Positions 9,627 to 19,573 are shown, counted from the first letter of the stretch. The stretch: DNA of 64,000 bases from Burkholderia contaminans (GCF_029633825.1 NZ_CP090640.1:3348001-3412000), one strand, 5' to 3'. Notes: a model not told the origin generated them from the letters alone. Numbers and translations: made by a program.

Positions 9627-10069
9627 GTCGGAATGGCGGGCGGTCGTGGCACCCTCGGACGCATGCGGAAATGCAGGCGAATGAATCAGAGCGGATACAG
9701 CGTGATGCGGCTGTCACGTCGACAGACCCCGCCGCGCGGCGATCCGTTCCCGCGACGTGACAGCGCATTTTAATGAAATCGACCGGATGCCTTCGCGATT
9801 TTTTGTAAAAATTCCCGCAATGCCGTGATTTGAGGAACGTATTGTCGTCATCCTCTGCCTATCATGGACACGCAATATCGCGCGCACGGCGGATTTTCTT
9901 TCAATCGCGAAAGGTTCGACATCCTGATGCGCCAGCCGCTTGAACTCGCGCGTTTAAGCCGTATTTAAGTGAACCGGTGGTGTAATATCCGCCGGCTCAT
10001 GCGGGTCGGAACCGGCTCGCAACGGGCACTGCCGCTCTCACGCGGCGCCTATCAACCACGGAGGATTTC
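9627..10069. promoter_or_regulatory. intergenic region with divergent promoters for mrcA and pspA
   Basis: No gene is seen in these 443 bp. Part is clearly less GC-rich than its surroundings (9770-9860, AT tracts). A candidate sigma-70 promoter for pspA is TTGAAC at 9940-9945 with TATTTA at 9962-9967 (16-bp spacer). No convincing sigma-54 (TGGCAC-N5-TTGC) site was found, although enterobacterial pspA uses one. A strong ribosome site (cacggagg) lies just before pspA. Confidence 0.35.
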
Positions 10070-10750
10070 ATGTCGCTTTTCGACTCTGTTTCGCGCACGA
10101 TCAAAGGCCTGCTGAACGATGCGGCCGATTCGGTACAGGATCCGTCGCGCGACGCACGGCAGATCGTGCGGGAGCTCGACGACAGCATCGGCCGTGCCGA
10201 GAATTCGCTGATCGAGATCGAGGCACAGGTCGCGACCCAGCGCAGCAAACGCGATGCGGCCGACGACAAGGTGAAGAAGTACGAGGAAGGCGCGAAGCGC
10301 GCGCTGCAGGCCGGCGATGAAGCACTCGCCCGCGAGGCGCTCGGCGCGCAGTCGAACGCGGAAGCCGAGCGCGACGCGCTCGCAGCCGAATTGACGACGC
10401 TCGAGCCGTCGGTCGACAAGCTGAAGGGGCAGATCGCCGACATGCGTCAGCGCCGCAACGACCTGAATGCCCGCTCGAACATCCTGCAGGCCAAGCAGGA
10501 GATCGCGCAGGCGAAGGACGTCGCGGCCAGCGCGCTGGGCGGCATCGGCGGCAAGAACCTGTCCGAGGACTTCCAGAAGCTCGAGGACAAGGTCGCGCTG
10601 CAGAACGCACGCTCGGACGCGCGCCTGAATTCGGCCGACACGTCGAGCGGCAAGGCGCTCGACGACAAGCTCGCCGCGCTGAACAAGGGCCCGTCGGTCG
10701 AGGATCGCCTCGCCGCGCTGAAGAAGCAGCTCGACACGCCCGCGCAGTAA
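10070..10750 (+). CDS. pspA: PspA/IM30 family envelope-stress protein
   Basis: PspA proteins coat and stabilise stressed inner membranes. The 226-residue product starts with the amphipathic helix MSLFDSVSRTIKGLLNDAAD and continues as an almost uninterrupted Glu/Lys/Arg/Ala-rich coiled coil to about residue 150, typical of the ESCRT-III-like fold. The C-terminal part (GGKNLSEDFQKLEDKV onward) is more variable. Ribosome site cggagg lies 8 bp before the ATG. Followed 88 bp later by a TPR membrane protein on the same strand, probably co-transcribed. No PspB, PspC or PspF is present nearby, so control must differ from enterobacteria. Confidence 0.85.
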   Translation: MSLFDSVSRTIKGLLNDAADSVQDPSRDARQIVRELDDSIGRAENSLIEIEAQVATQRSKRDAADDKVKKYEEGAKRALQAGDEALAREALGAQSNAEAERDALAAELTTLEPSVDKLKGQIADMRQRRNDLNARSNILQAKQEIAQAKDVAASALGGIGGKNLSEDFQKLEDKVALQNARSDARLNSADTSSGKALDDKLAALNKGPSVEDRLAALKKQLDTPAQ

Positions 10751-10838
10751 CGATATCTGCGGGCCACCGCGCCGCCGCCCGCCCCGGGCGCGGCGCGAAC
10801 CGATCGTCAGGAGACGGGCGCCTGCGCCCGGTTCGACC

Positions 10839-12005
10839 ATGAAGAAATCTCTCGCCGCACTCGGCCTCTCGCTGATGTTGCTGTCGTCCGCCGCGTTTGC
10901 GGTCCCGTCGCTGCAGCAGGTCGAGCAGTCGATCGCGCAACGCAACTGGCAGCAAGCCGACACGCAGCTGTCGCAAGTCATCGACGCCCATCCGAACAAC
11001 GCGCATGCGCGCTACCTGTACGCACAGGTGCTGGACCGCGAAGGCCGCGCGTCCGACGCACTCGCGCAGTTGCAGCGCGCAAAATCGCTCGATCCGCAAC
11101 TCAAGTTCACCGATGCTTCGCGCTTCGCGCAGACCGAGTCGCGCATCCGTGCCGACGCGGCGCGCGTGAGCGGCAACGTGCCGTCGGCCACGCAGGCCGG
11201 CACGCTGCAATCGTCGCTCGCGCCCGCCGTCGCGCCGGCCGAAAAACACGGCCCGTCGACCGGCATGTGGATCGGCTTCGGGCTGATCGCCGCGGTGATC
11301 GCGCTGGTGCTGCGCTGGACGCTGCGGCGCGCACGCACGGCCGACGACAGCCGCGCCGATGACGAACGCCGCACGCAGCTCAAGCGCGCCACCGACGTGT
11401 TGAACGACATCCGCCCGCTGAAACTCGACGCGAAGCTGTCGACGGCGCCCGGCGCCGCGGCACTCACGGGCGAACTCGAAGCGATCGAGACCGATGCGCG
11501 CACGCTCGTCGAATCGCTGTCGAACGGCAAGAATCCGGTGCCGCCGTATCGCGTCGACGAACTCGAACAGCGTCATGCGAGCGTGAAGGCACGCATCGAA
11601 GGCCGTCCCGATCCGGCCGCGCAACCCGCGGCGCCGGCGAACGGCAGCGGCTCCGTGTATGCGCAGGAAGCCGACCGCATGACGGGCGCGCAAGGCCAGC
11701 CGTACCCGCAGCAGCCCTACCCGCAACAGCAACCGCCGGTGGTGATCCAGCAAGGCGGCGGGGGTTTCGGCGGCGGCATGGGCGGGTTGCTGACCGGTGT
11801 GTTGCTCGGCGAGGCGATGTCGGGCGGCCGCGAGCGTGTGGTCGAACGCGACGTGATCGTCGACGGCGAGCGCCGCCGGCAGGACAACGACCCGGGCTTC
11901 GACTTCGGCCGCGGCGACAGTTCGAACTGGAGCGACGGCAACGGTGGCGGCGGCGGCATGGATCTCGGCAGCAACGACGACGGCTGGACCGACGACAACA
12001 CCTGA
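10839..12005 (+). CDS. TPR-containing membrane protein next to pspA
   Basis: A 388-residue exported protein. It has a signal peptide (residues 1-21, ending SSAAFA), a tetratricopeptide-like segment (~25-95: [38 protein letters not shown]), a transmembrane helix (~146-163, [17 protein letters not shown]) and a cytoplasmic helical region. The low-complexity tail is rich in Gln, Pro and Gly ([13 protein letters not shown]), with an [22 protein letters not shown] glycine segment and an acidic end. The order suggests a partner of PspA in membrane stress, an inference from neighbourhood only. Confidence 0.7.
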   Translation: MKKSLAALGLSLMLLSSAAFAVPSLQQVEQSIAQRNWQQADTQLSQVIDAHPNNAHARYLYAQVLDREGRASDALAQLQRAKSLDPQLKFTDASRFAQTESRIRADAARVSGNVPSATQAGTLQSSLAPAVAPAEKHGPSTGMWIGFGLIAAVIALVLRWTLRRARTADDSRADDERRTQLKRATDVLNDIRPLKLDAKLSTAPGAAALTGELEAIETDARTLVESLSNGKNPVPPYRVDELEQRHASVKARIEGRPDPAAQPAAPANGSGSVYAQEADRMTGAQGQPYPQQPYPQQQPPVVIQQGGGGFGGGMGGLLTGVLLGEAMSGGRERVVERDVIVDGERRRQDNDPGFDFGRGDSSNWSDGNGGGGGMDLGSNDDGWTDDNT

Positions 12006-12237
12006 CACCACGCAGCGCGTCGACGCACCCGCGACGCGCTGCCACGCACGCCGCGCTCCCCTGCATGGCCGGCCGCGCCGACGCGCGGATTTGTCAATCA
12101 TTTCAAGATGGACTACCGGCAATGGGGAGCGTTCGCTATCATGCGGCCATCGGCGTGCCACCGACCCTCATTCGACGCTCTGCATCCCTGCGCGTCGCGG
12201 CACGCCTCCTCTCGCCCCAAACAGGAGAAAGCCGCTC

Positions 12238-12669
12238 ATGAGCATCATCAAGGAATTCAAGGAGTTCGCCGTCAAGGGCAACGTCATGGATCTCGCCGTC
12301 GGCGTGATCATCGGCGGCGCGTTCTCGAAGATCGTCGACTCGGTCGTGAAAGACCTCATCATGCCGGTCATCGGCGTGCTGACCGGCGGCCTTGATTTCT
12401 CGAACAAGTTCGTTCTGCTCGGCACCATTCCCCCGACGTTCAAGGGTAATCCCGATTCGTTCAAGGACCTGCAGGCCGCGGGTGTCGCCGCGTTCGGCTA
12501 CGGCTCGTTCATCACGGTGGCAATCAATTTCGTCATCCTCGCGTTCATCATTTTCCTGATGGTGAAATTCATCAACAAGCTGCGCAAGCCGGAAGATGCC
12601 GCGCCGGCCGCGACGCCGGAAGACACGGTGCTGCTGCGCGAGATCCGCGATTCGCTGAAGCAGCGCTGA
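12238..12669 (+). CDS. mscL: large-conductance mechanosensitive channel
   Basis: MscL opens under membrane tension to release solutes during osmotic downshock. The 143-residue protein has the full family pattern: N-terminal amphipathic [22 protein letters not shown]1 with [17 protein letters not shown], a periplasmic loop, TM2 ([20 protein letters not shown]), and a C-terminal charged helix ending [15 protein letters not shown] 12238 has aggagaaa 8 bp upstream. Monocistronic, with an intrinsic terminator. Confidence 0.97.
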   Translation: MSIIKEFKEFAVKGNVMDLAVGVIIGGAFSKIVDSVVKDLIMPVIGVLTGGLDFSNKFVLLGTIPPTFKGNPDSFKDLQAAGVAAFGYGSFITVAINFVILAFIIFLMVKFINKLRKPEDAAPAATPEDTVLLREIRDSLKQR

Positions 12670-12690
12670 TCGCCAGGCGCCCCGCCAGCC

Positions 12691-12715
12691 AGGCCCGCCC
12701 CGTGCGGGCCTTTTT
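12691..12715 (+). terminator. intrinsic terminator of mscL
   Basis: An 8-bp stem (aggcccgc / gcgggcct, loop cccgt) is followed directly by TTTTT, 22 bp after the mscL stop. Confidence 0.9.
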
Positions 12716-13002
12716 ATTGCGTGCGCGATGCACCGCCGCATGCGGCCTATCTCACTTTTTTGTGACGGGCGAATGCACGCGCGGGGAAAGCAGGTCTATG
12801 ATGGAGACTAAACGACAGTACGGGCGCCAAGACGCTGGCTGTGTCGATCATGGCGAGCAGGTCGACGGGAGACATTGATCGTCGTACTGCACGAAGGCAG
12901 CATTTTCGTGTGCTATAAAGGATCGACATGCGGCGTACATAGCCGGGAGTGGGTCGCATGAAAGTGCCGCATTTCTTGCAATTGTTTTTGAGGCGAGTGT
13001 TT

Positions 13003-13449
13003 ATGTCCTTCCCGAAAAAACGTCGGCGTGCCCAGCAGGATGGCCAGGAGTCATTCCTCGCGGTATTGCGCCACTCGAAACCGTTTGCCCAGCTCGACAC
13101 CAAGATTGCCCGCGCCCGTGCGCAGGACGAGCCCGTCCTGTACGCACATGTGCTGCCCGGTCTCGACGTGCTCCTGTGCAGCGTGCGCGGTGCCCAGCCG
13201 CCTTATCCCGCCATCGCCGAACTGCGCAAGCGCTGCATCGAGTCGATCGCCAACGCGCTCGAGCAGCCGCTGGACGGCCTCGAGAACGGTGGATACTGGT
13301 ATGAAGCAAACGGCTTCGGCTTCCTCGTGTTCGCCAGCCGTGCGCGTGCGCGCATCCTGCCCGAGTTTGGTGCAGGCACGAAAGCGAGCCTGCGCGGCGG
13401 GCTCGGCCGCCAGAACGCCGGCGACACGACACCACGCTCCCTCGGCTGA
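13003..13449 (+). CDS. conserved hypothetical protein
   Basis: A 148-residue soluble protein without signal peptide or membrane segment. I do not recognise a family. It begins with a basic stretch (MSFPKKRRRAQQDGQ), then an alpha/beta-looking core (VLYAHVLPGLDVLLCSVRG, IAELRKRCIESIANALEQPL, NGFGFLVFASRARAR). ATG 13003 follows gaggcgag at a good distance. An upstream in-frame ATG at 12958 with a gggagtggg site is also possible and would add 15 residues. It stands alone between mscL and a convergent dehydrogenase gene. Confidence 0.55.
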   Translation: MSFPKKRRRAQQDGQESFLAVLRHSKPFAQLDTKIARARAQDEPVLYAHVLPGLDVLLCSVRGAQPPYPAIAELRKRCIESIANALEQPLDGLENGGYWYEANGFGFLVFASRARARILPEFGAGTKASLRGGLGRQNAGDTTPRSLG

Positions 13450-13515
13450 TCGCCCCGCCATTCGATGGGCCGCCTCCGCGCGGCCCATCTGCCATTCACA
13501 CGCCCCGCTTGTCCG

Positions 13516-14409
13516 TCACGACGCCTGCTGGCGGCCGTTGCCCGGCCGCACGATGTCGATGAACGCGGCGAAATCGGCGCCGGCGAGCCCCTGCGCGGCG
13601 CCGAGCCGCAACACTTGCTGCACGGTGGCCGACACGGGCATCACGGCGCCCGTGTCGCGCGCCGCGTCGGCGATCGCATCGACATCCTTCTGGAACGTAC
13701 TCAGCGCGCCGATCGGGGGATGACCGCCCGACGTCATGCGCGGCACGAACGTCTGCAGCAGCACCGAATCGGCCCAGCCGCCGGCCAGTGCTTCGGCGAG
13801 TCGCGCGGCGTCGATGCCGCTTGCCTGCGCCAGGCCGACCGCCTCGGCGATCGCGGTGACCGTCGCGGTCACGATCGCCTGGTTGCACAACTTTGCCGTC
13901 TGGCCCGCACCCGCGTCGCCCATGTGCGTGATGCGCGACGCGTACGTATCGATCAGCGCTCGCACCGCGTCGAGATCGGCCGCGCGGCCGCCGGCCATCA
14001 CCGCGAGCGTGCCGGCCTGCGCGCCGGGCACGCCGCCCGACACCGGCGCATCGACCCAGCCGACCCCGAGCGCGGCCGCACGCGCCGCGTAGTCGCGCGT
14101 GGCGGCGGGCGGAATGCTCGAATGATCGACGATGCGCTGCACGCGGCGCGCGCCCGCATCACCCGAAAGCAGCCCGTGCTCGCCGAACACGACATCGCCC
14201 ACCGCGCGCCCGTCGAGCACGCACACGAATACCGTCTCGACGCGCTCGGCCAGTTCGCGCGGCGTACCGACTACCTGCGCGCCGTCCTTCACGAGCGCCT
14301 CGGCCTTCTCGCGCGAACGATTCCATACGCTCACGCGATGCCCGGCCGCCAGCAAATGCCGAATCATCGGCGCGCCCATCAATCCCGGTCCGCAAAATCC
14401 GACTTCCAC
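13516..14409 (-). CDS. NAD(P)-dependent oxidoreductase, 3-hydroxyisobutyrate dehydrogenase family
   Basis: A 297-residue beta-hydroxyacid dehydrogenase. It has the Rossmann motif [12 protein letters not shown] at the N-terminus, the substrate-binding [14 protein letters not shown] segment (~120), and the catalytic-lysine region [13 protein letters not shown] (~170). Family members reduce or oxidise 3-hydroxyisobutyrate, tartronate semialdehyde or similar acids; the substrate is not identifiable here. The GTG start at 14409 is chosen because gaggag lies 7 bp upstream; longer frames exist but have no ribosome site. Divergent from dodecin. Confidence 0.85.
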   Translation of the reverse strand: MEVGFCGPGLMGAPMIRHLLAAGHRVSVWNRSREKAEALVKDGAQVVGTPRELAERVETVFVCVLDGRAVGDVVFGEHGLLSGDAGARRVQRIVDHSSIPPAATRDYAARAAALGVGWVDAPVSGGVPGAQAGTLAVMAGGRAADLDAVRALIDTYASRITHMGDAGAGQTAKLCNQAIVTATVTAIAEAVGLAQASGIDAARLAEALAGGWADSVLLQTFVPRMTSGGHPPIGALSTFQKDVDAIADAARDTGAVMPVSATVQQVLRLGAAQGLAGADFAAFIDIVRPGNGRQQAS

Positions 14410-14544
14410 GATGCTCCTCGTCTCCGATATGGGTTGCACTTGCCGCCCATCATACCTATCACTCAAGAAGCCGGGCACGCGCGGCGCCGCTTCGGGACCA
14501 CGGCTTGCGCCGGCCATCCATACCGACATCCCAGGGAGCGCACC

Positions 14545-14754
14545 ATGAGCGACCACGTGTACAAGATGATCGAGTTGACCGGTTCGTCGCAGAAATCGAG
14601 CGACGACGCCATCCGCAACGCGATCTCGAAAGCCGGCAAGACGCTACATAACCTGCACTGGTTCCAGGTGACCGAAACGCGCGGCCACATCGAAGGCGAC
14701 CAGGTCGTGCACTGGCAGGTCACGCTGAAGGTCGGCATGCGTATCGACGACTGA
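14545..14754 (+). CDS. dodecin (flavin-binding protein)
   Basis: A 69-residue dodecin, a small protein that assembles as a hollow dodecamer and stores or buffers flavins. The sequence matches the family along its length: [15 protein letters not shown], the [19 protein letters not shown] helix, then [16 protein letters not shown], whose tryptophan stacks on the flavin ring, and a closing [11 protein letters not shown] strand. Ribosome site ggga lies before ATG 14545. The gene is too short to stand out among overlapping frames. Confidence 0.93.
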   Translation: MSDHVYKMIELTGSSQKSSDDAIRNAISKAGKTLHNLHWFQVTETRGHIEGDQVVHWQVTLKVGMRIDD

Positions 14755-14975
14755 CGCACCCGTCGCCTCACCCGCCGCGTCGCGATCCGGATCCGTGCAA
14801 TACGGACCCGCGCGGCGCAACGCGTCCCGTATTTCACCTCGTCCGGCCCCCTGGTCGAGCCCCCGCCGGCGGGTAGCCGCGGGTATCCATCTCTTGACGC
14901 TGATTTTCGTTCATATTAAAAACAATATACCCACCCCATCCCTCGATCAGCCCAGCCATATAAACCGGAGATAAC

Positions 14976-15905
14976 ATGAGTCAGCAACGCGAGGCGATCG
15001 ACACGTACCTCTTGCGCGTCTTGCACACCTTGTTGATGGAGCGCAGCGTCACGCGCGCGGCCGTCAAACTGAACCAGTCGCAACCGGCGATCAGCGCCGC
15101 GCTGCGGCGCCTGCGCGACATCACCGGCGATCCGCTGCTGGTGCGCGGCAAATCCGGCATGGTGCCGACCGAATACGGGCTGCGCCTGCTCGAGCCCGTG
15201 CAGAACGCGTTGCGTGAAATCGAGCGCATCAAGTTCCAGCAGCACAACTTCGACCCGGCCACGTCGATCCGCTGCTACCGGATCGGCTGCCCCGACTACC
15301 TGAACGTGCTGTTCGTGCCGACCGTGGTCGAGCGCTTCCGCCAGGCCGCGCCGAACGCGACGCTCGAATTCCATTCGCTCGGCCCCGCGTTCGACTATGA
15401 GCTCGCGCTGGAAGACGGCAAGCTCGACATCGTCGTCGGCAACTGGCCCGAACCGCCCGAGCAGCTGCACCTGTCGAACCTGTTCGTCGACGAAATCGTC
15501 TGCCTGATGAGCAACACGCACCCGTTCGCGAAGCGCGGCGGGCTGACGCTCGACCAGTACCTGAACGCGCCGCATCTCGCGCCGACGCCCTACTCGGTCG
15601 GCCAGCGCGGCGCGATCGACGTGCATCTCGCGCGCGAACGGCTCAAGCGCCACGTGGTCGTCACGCTGCCGTACTTCAATCTCGCGCCTTACGTGCTCGT
15701 GAAGTCGGACCTGATCTTCACGACCACGCGGCTGTTCGCCGATCACTACGCGAAGTTCCTGCCGCTGTCGGTCGTGCCGGCGCCGCTCGACTTCCCGCCG
15801 ATGCAGTACTACCAGCTGTGGCACGAGCGCTGCCACTACTCCGACGAAGTACGCTGGCTGCGCAGCCTCGTCGCCGAAGCCACCCGCACGCTGATCGAGG
15901 CATAA
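14976..15905 (+). CDS. LysR family transcriptional regulator
   Basis: A 309-residue LysR regulator. The N-terminal winged helix-turn-helix (LLRVLHTLLMERSVTRAAV, SQPAISAALRRLRDITGDPLL) is followed by a periplasmic-binding-like effector domain (~95-300) of the NodD/LinR subgroup type, with the characteristic YNPAT-like FDPATS start. Ribosome site cggaga lies before the ATG. It is convergent with the 8-oxoguanine deaminase gene 48 bp away, so it may regulate the purine locus, though nothing in the sequence proves this. Confidence 0.85.
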   Translation: MSQQREAIDTYLLRVLHTLLMERSVTRAAVKLNQSQPAISAALRRLRDITGDPLLVRGKSGMVPTEYGLRLLEPVQNALREIERIKFQQHNFDPATSIRCYRIGCPDYLNVLFVPTVVERFRQAAPNATLEFHSLGPAFDYELALEDGKLDIVVGNWPEPPEQLHLSNLFVDEIVCLMSNTHPFAKRGGLTLDQYLNAPHLAPTPYSVGQRGAIDVHLARERLKRHVVVTLPYFNLAPYVLVKSDLIFTTTRLFADHYAKFLPLSVVPAPLDFPPMQYYQLWHERCHYSDEVRWLRSLVAEATRTLIEA

Positions 15906-15953
15906 GCCGCGCACCCGATCCGCAACGTGCTGCGCGACCTCCCCGCCGACGCG

Positions 15954-17366
15954 TCAGCGCGCAGCTTCCACGAGGGCGTGCGCGAGCGCGTTGTGACGCT
16001 CGATCACGGGCGGCAGGTCGAGCGTCGCGAGCCGCCCTTCCCGCACCACCACCTTCCCGTTCACCACCGTGTACGCCGTCTGCGACGGCGCGCAGAACAC
16101 GAGCGCCGCGACCGGATCGTGCAGCGCGCCCGCGAACAGCGGCTGGCGCAGGTCGAATGCGGCGAAGTCCGCGGCCATGCCGGGCTTCAGCGCGCCGATG
16201 TCGTCGCGGTTCAGCACCTTCGCGCCGCCGAGCGTCGCGATCTCGAGCGCTTCGCGCGCGGTCATTGCGTCGGGCCCGAAACCGACCCGCTGCAGCAGCA
16301 GCGCCTGGCGTACCTCGGCCACCATCTGCGCGCCGTCGTTCGATGCTGAGCCGTCGACGCCGAGGCCGACCGGCACGCCCGCGAGACGCATCTTCTTCAC
16401 CGGCGCGATGCCGGACGCGAGCCGCATGTTCGAGCACGGACAGTGCGCGACGCCCGTGCCCGTGCGCGCGAACAGGCCGATGCCCGCATCGTCGAGCTGC
16501 ACGCAGTGCGCATGCCATACGTCGTGGCCGACCCAGCCGAGATCCTCCGCATATTCGGCGGGCGTCATCCCGAACTTCTCGCGGCTGTATGCAATGTCGT
16601 TGACGTTCTCCGCGAGGTGCGTGTGCAGCGATACGCCGTATTCGCGCGCGAGCACGGCCGCGTCGCGCATCAGGTCGCGGCTCACCGAGAACGGCGAACA
16701 CGGCGCAACCACCACGCGCAGCATCGCGTAACGCCCTTCATCGTGATAGGTCTCGATCAGGCGCTGCGTGTCGCGCAGGATGTCGGGCTCGCGCTCGACG
16801 ACGGAATCGGGCGGCAACCCGCCGTCGCGCTGACCGACGCTCATCGCGCCGCGGCTCGCGTGAAAGCGCATGCCGATCCGCTGTGCGGCGCCGATGCTGT
16901 CGTCGAGGCGGCTGCCGTTCGGGTAGATGTACAGATGATCGCTCGACGTCGTGCAGCCCGACTGCAGCAGCTCGGCCATCGCGGTGAGCGTCGACACCTC
17001 GATCATCTCGGGCGTCAGGTGCGCCCAGATCTTGTAGAGGTTCGTGAGCCAGCCGAACAGCTCGGCGTTCTGTGCGGCCGGCACCGCGCGCGTCAGGCTC
17101 TGGTACATGTGGTGGTGCGTGTTCACGAGCCCCGGGATCACGAGGTGGCCGCGCAGGTCGAGCACTTCGTCGGCCGTCTCGGGCAACTCGGCGGACGGGC
17201 CGACCGCGACGATCCGGTTGTCTTCGATGTAGAGCCCCGCGTCGCGCAGCTCGCGCCGCGTGTCGTCCATGGTCACGAGCACGTCGGCGTGCTTGACCAG
17301 CAGGGTTTTCGGGCGGGATGAGGAGGTGTTCGGCGCGCGTGCGCCAGCGTGCTGCTCGAGGTTCAT
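15954..17366 (-). CDS. 8-oxoguanine deaminase (amidohydrolase)
   Basis: A 470-residue zinc amidohydrolase of the TrzN/AtzB/guanine deaminase group, expected to turn 8-oxoguanine into urate and ammonia. Metal and catalytic residues are visible: GLVNTHHHMYQS (~83), the LHTHLAEN metal histidine (~245), the HAHC histidine (~285), and the GLGVDGSASND aspartate (~340). The N-terminal ~20 residues are an unconserved extension. RBS ggaga lies before the ATG. The neighbouring urate-degrading genes support the 8-oxoguanine assignment over hydroxyatrazine or guanine. Confidence 0.85.
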   Translation of the reverse strand: MNLEQHAGARAPNTSSSRPKTLLVKHADVLVTMDDTRRELRDAGLYIEDNRIVAVGPSAELPETADEVLDLRGHLVIPGLVNTHHHMYQSLTRAVPAAQNAELFGWLTNLYKIWAHLTPEMIEVSTLTAMAELLQSGCTTSSDHLYIYPNGSRLDDSIGAAQRIGMRFHASRGAMSVGQRDGGLPPDSVVEREPDILRDTQRLIETYHDEGRYAMLRVVVAPCSPFSVSRDLMRDAAVLAREYGVSLHTHLAENVNDIAYSREKFGMTPAEYAEDLGWVGHDVWHAHCVQLDDAGIGLFARTGTGVAHCPCSNMRLASGIAPVKKMRLAGVPVGLGVDGSASNDGAQMVAEVRQALLLQRVGFGPDAMTAREALEIATLGGAKVLNRDDIGALKPGMAADFAAFDLRQPLFAGALHDPVAALVFCAPSQTAYTVVNGKVVVREGRLATLDLPPVIERHNALAHALVEAAR

Positions 17367-17875
17367 GCGTTCTCCGCGTCGGTCTGCCCCCAGGGGTGGA
17401 TCCTGGGGACGGTCACACAGCCGTTCGAACGCTGAATCGCGGCACGCTCCGGTGCCCGCGTCCGTTCGAACGCCCTGGCCCGGTTACCCGGCGTGCTCGC
17501 CGTCTTCGGGGTACGCGCGGGCCACAGGCCAACGCGCACGGCGGGAGGATCGCCCAAGCGCGCGCCGCACACAATGCGCGATCCGGAATACCGCGCTTCA
17601 CGGTTTCGATATGGTACGCCGCGCAACGCCCCGCCGGAGGCCCGAAACGCCCGCCGGGAGCCGTATCCGGCGGGCCGTCGACAGCCGCTCATGCGCGGCG
17701 CATTATCTTTGATATCGCGCCCGTATTTGCGCAGGGAACCTTTTTACAATGCCTGCACGGCGCTCGCTTCAATCTCGCCGACGGGTATGTAGCCACGTGA
17801 CGTGGAGCCTCGATCCGCCGCACAGTCATGGATCGAGTCGCCGCCGAACCTCGCATTCACACAAGGACACAACGA
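17367..17875. promoter_or_regulatory. intergenic control region between 8-oxoguanine deaminase and uraH
   Basis: About 510 bp without a convincing gene between two divergent purine-catabolic units. It holds two copies of the 10-bp palindrome CGTTCGAACG at 17422-17431 and 17463-17472, 41 bp apart centre to centre, near the deaminase start. It also holds an inverted repeat CCCCAGG/CCTGGGG at ~17389-17409. A good -10 box TACAAT at 17745-17750 faces uraH, with no clear -35. A short open frame here (17363-17692 minus) is arginine-rich and looks like a shadow. Confidence 0.35.
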
Positions 17876-18229
17876 ATGGGAAAGCTCACTACCCACGTAC
17901 TCGATACGGCGCACGGCCGTCCCGGCGCTGCAATCAAGGTGGACCTCTACGCGCTGGACGGCGAATCGCGCCGCGCGATCAAGACCGTGCTGACCAATAG
18001 CGACGGCCGCTGCGACGAACCCCTGCTCGAAGGCGCCGCGCTCGCCGCCGGCGAATACGAACTCGTGTTCCATGCCGGCGACTACTTCGCGTCGCTCGGC
18101 GTGAAGGTGCCCGAACCCCGTTTCGTCGATCGCGTCGTGCTCCGCTTCGGCATCGCCGACACCGGCTCGCACTACCACGTGCCGCTGCTCGTGTCGCCGT
18201 GGTCGTACAGCACCTATCGCGGCAGCTGA
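17876..18229 (+). CDS. uraH: 5-hydroxyisourate hydrolase (transthyretin-like)
   Basis: HIU hydrolase opens 5-hydroxyisourate, the product of urate oxidation, to OHCU. The 117-residue protein is a complete transthyretin-related protein: LTTHVLDTAHGRPGAAIKVDL with the active-site His, TNSDGRCDEPLL, and the diagnostic C-terminal YRGS after SHYHVPLLVSPWSYS. ATG 17876 is chosen over an upstream frame start at 17828 because the family begins with this GKLTTHVLD segment. It is followed 52 bp later by puuD on the same strand. Confidence 0.93.
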   Translation: MGKLTTHVLDTAHGRPGAAIKVDLYALDGESRRAIKTVLTNSDGRCDEPLLEGAALAAGEYELVFHAGDYFASLGVKVPEPRFVDRVVLRFGIADTGSHYHVPLLVSPWSYSTYRGS

Positions 18230-18281
18230 CATTCGAATCAGCGCCCGCATCAAACAAACGATTTGAGTCTGGAGGAGTTTC

Positions 18282-19475
18282 ATGGAAGGCTTCATCACCG
18301 ACTGGCTGAACCTCGCGCTGCGATGGCTGCACGTCATCGTCGCCATTGCGTGGATCGGCGAGTCGTTCTATTTCGTCGCGCTCGACAACAGCCTGAAACC
18401 GCCGACCGACCCGAACCAGCGCAAGCGCGGTGTGTTCGGCGAACTGTGGCACGTCCACGGTGGCGGCTTCTACAACATGCAGAAGTACACGGTCGCGCCG
18501 CCGGAAATGCCCGATGACCTGCACTGGTCGAAGTGGCCGTCGTACACGACCTGGCTGTCGGGCTTCTCGCTGTTCTTCGTGCTGTACCTGCTCGCGCCGA
18601 ACACCTACCTGATCGACAAGAGCGTGCTCGACATGGGCCCGGTGGTCGCCGTCGCGTCCGCACTCGGCTTCCTCGCGGCCGGCTGGATCGTCTATGACTC
18701 GCTGTGCCGCATCCTCGGCACCAACGACCGCGTGCTCGGCATCTGCGTCGGCATCTACGTGGTCGCCGCCGCGTACCTCGCGTGCCACATCTTCGCGGGT
18801 CGTGCCGCCTACCTGATCGTCGGCGCGATGCTCGCGACGATCATGTCGGCGAACGTGTTCTTCGTGATCATCCCCGGCCAGCGCAAGATGGTCGACAAGA
18901 TGCTCAAGGGCGAAGAGCCGAACCCGATCTACGGCAAGCGCGGCAAGCAGCGCTCGGTGCACAACACGTACTTCACGCTGCCGGTCGTATTCGCGATGCT
19001 GTCGAACCACTACGCGATGACCTACACGAACAAGTTCAACTGGGTCGTGCTCGTGCTGATCATGCTGGCCGGCGCGCTGATCCGCCAGTTCTTCGTGATG
19101 CGCCACCGCGGCAAGCAGCTGTGGTACCTGCCGATCGGCGGCGTCGCGCTGCTGGCAGGCGCACTGGTCTGGACGACGCCGAAGCCGGTCGCGCCGGAAG
19201 CGCAGGCCGCGAACGCGCCGAAGGTCGTGATCAACGACATCATGCCGATCCTGCAGCAGCGCTGCGTCGAGTGCCACTCGGCGAAGCCGACGCTGATGGG
19301 CAGCGCGCCCGCAGGGGTGATGTTCGACACGCCGGACGAAGTGTCGAAGAACGCGCAGCGTATCTACGAACAGGCCGTGCGCCTGAAGGCAATGCCGATC
19401 GGCAACGTCACGCACATGACCGACGACGAGCGCACGAAGCTCGCCGCCTGGTTCGAAGGTGGCGCGAACAAGTAA
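18282..19475 (+). CDS. puuD: membrane urate oxidase with C-terminal cytochrome c domain
   Basis: PuuD-type urate hydroxylase (DUF989 family), an inner-membrane enzyme oxidising urate to 5-hydroxyisourate. The 397-residue chain has about eight membrane helices (for example ALRWLHVIVAIAWIGESFYFV at 11-31) with conserved histidines in LWHVHGGGFYNMQKY. The C-terminal domain (~320-397) has a single cytochrome c motif CVECH and a distal methionine candidate in LKAMPIGNVTHM. Electrons therefore probably pass to the respiratory chain instead of oxygen. Ribosome site ggagg lies before the ATG. Likely operon with uraH. Confidence 0.93.
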   Translation: MEGFITDWLNLALRWLHVIVAIAWIGESFYFVALDNSLKPPTDPNQRKRGVFGELWHVHGGGFYNMQKYTVAPPEMPDDLHWSKWPSYTTWLSGFSLFFVLYLLAPNTYLIDKSVLDMGPVVAVASALGFLAAGWIVYDSLCRILGTNDRVLGICVGIYVVAAAYLACHIFAGRAAYLIVGAMLATIMSANVFFVIIPGQRKMVDKMLKGEEPNPIYGKRGKQRSVHNTYFTLPVVFAMLSNHYAMTYTNKFNWVVLVLIMLAGALIRQFFVMRHRGKQLWYLPIGGVALLAGALVWTTPKPVAPEAQAANAPKVVINDIMPILQQRCVECHSAKPTLMGSAPAGVMFDTPDEVSKNAQRIYEQAVRLKAMPIGNVTHMTDDERTKLAAWFEGGANK

Positions 19476-19521
19476 GCCGTCGTGCGCCGGGGTCGTTCTC
19501 CGGCGCAATCCTCTCCGTTCG

Positions 19522-19548
19522 CGGGCCCGATGACGGGCCCGTTTTTTT
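19522..19548 (+). terminator. intrinsic terminator of uraH-puuD
   Basis: An 8-bp stem (cgggcccg twice, loop atga) is followed by seven T residues, 47 bp after the puuD stop. Confidence 0.92.
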
Positions 19549-19573
19549 GCATGTTCCGAATGCGCTTCGCGCG

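Noticed and set aside
6540..9773. 1077-codon plus-strand open frame opposite mrcA
   Set aside because: Antisense shadow; mrcA has all catalytic motifs.
9627..10069. Sigma-54 promoter for pspA
   Set aside because: No TGGCAC-N5-TTGC-like sequence could be found; a sigma-70-like site is the better option.
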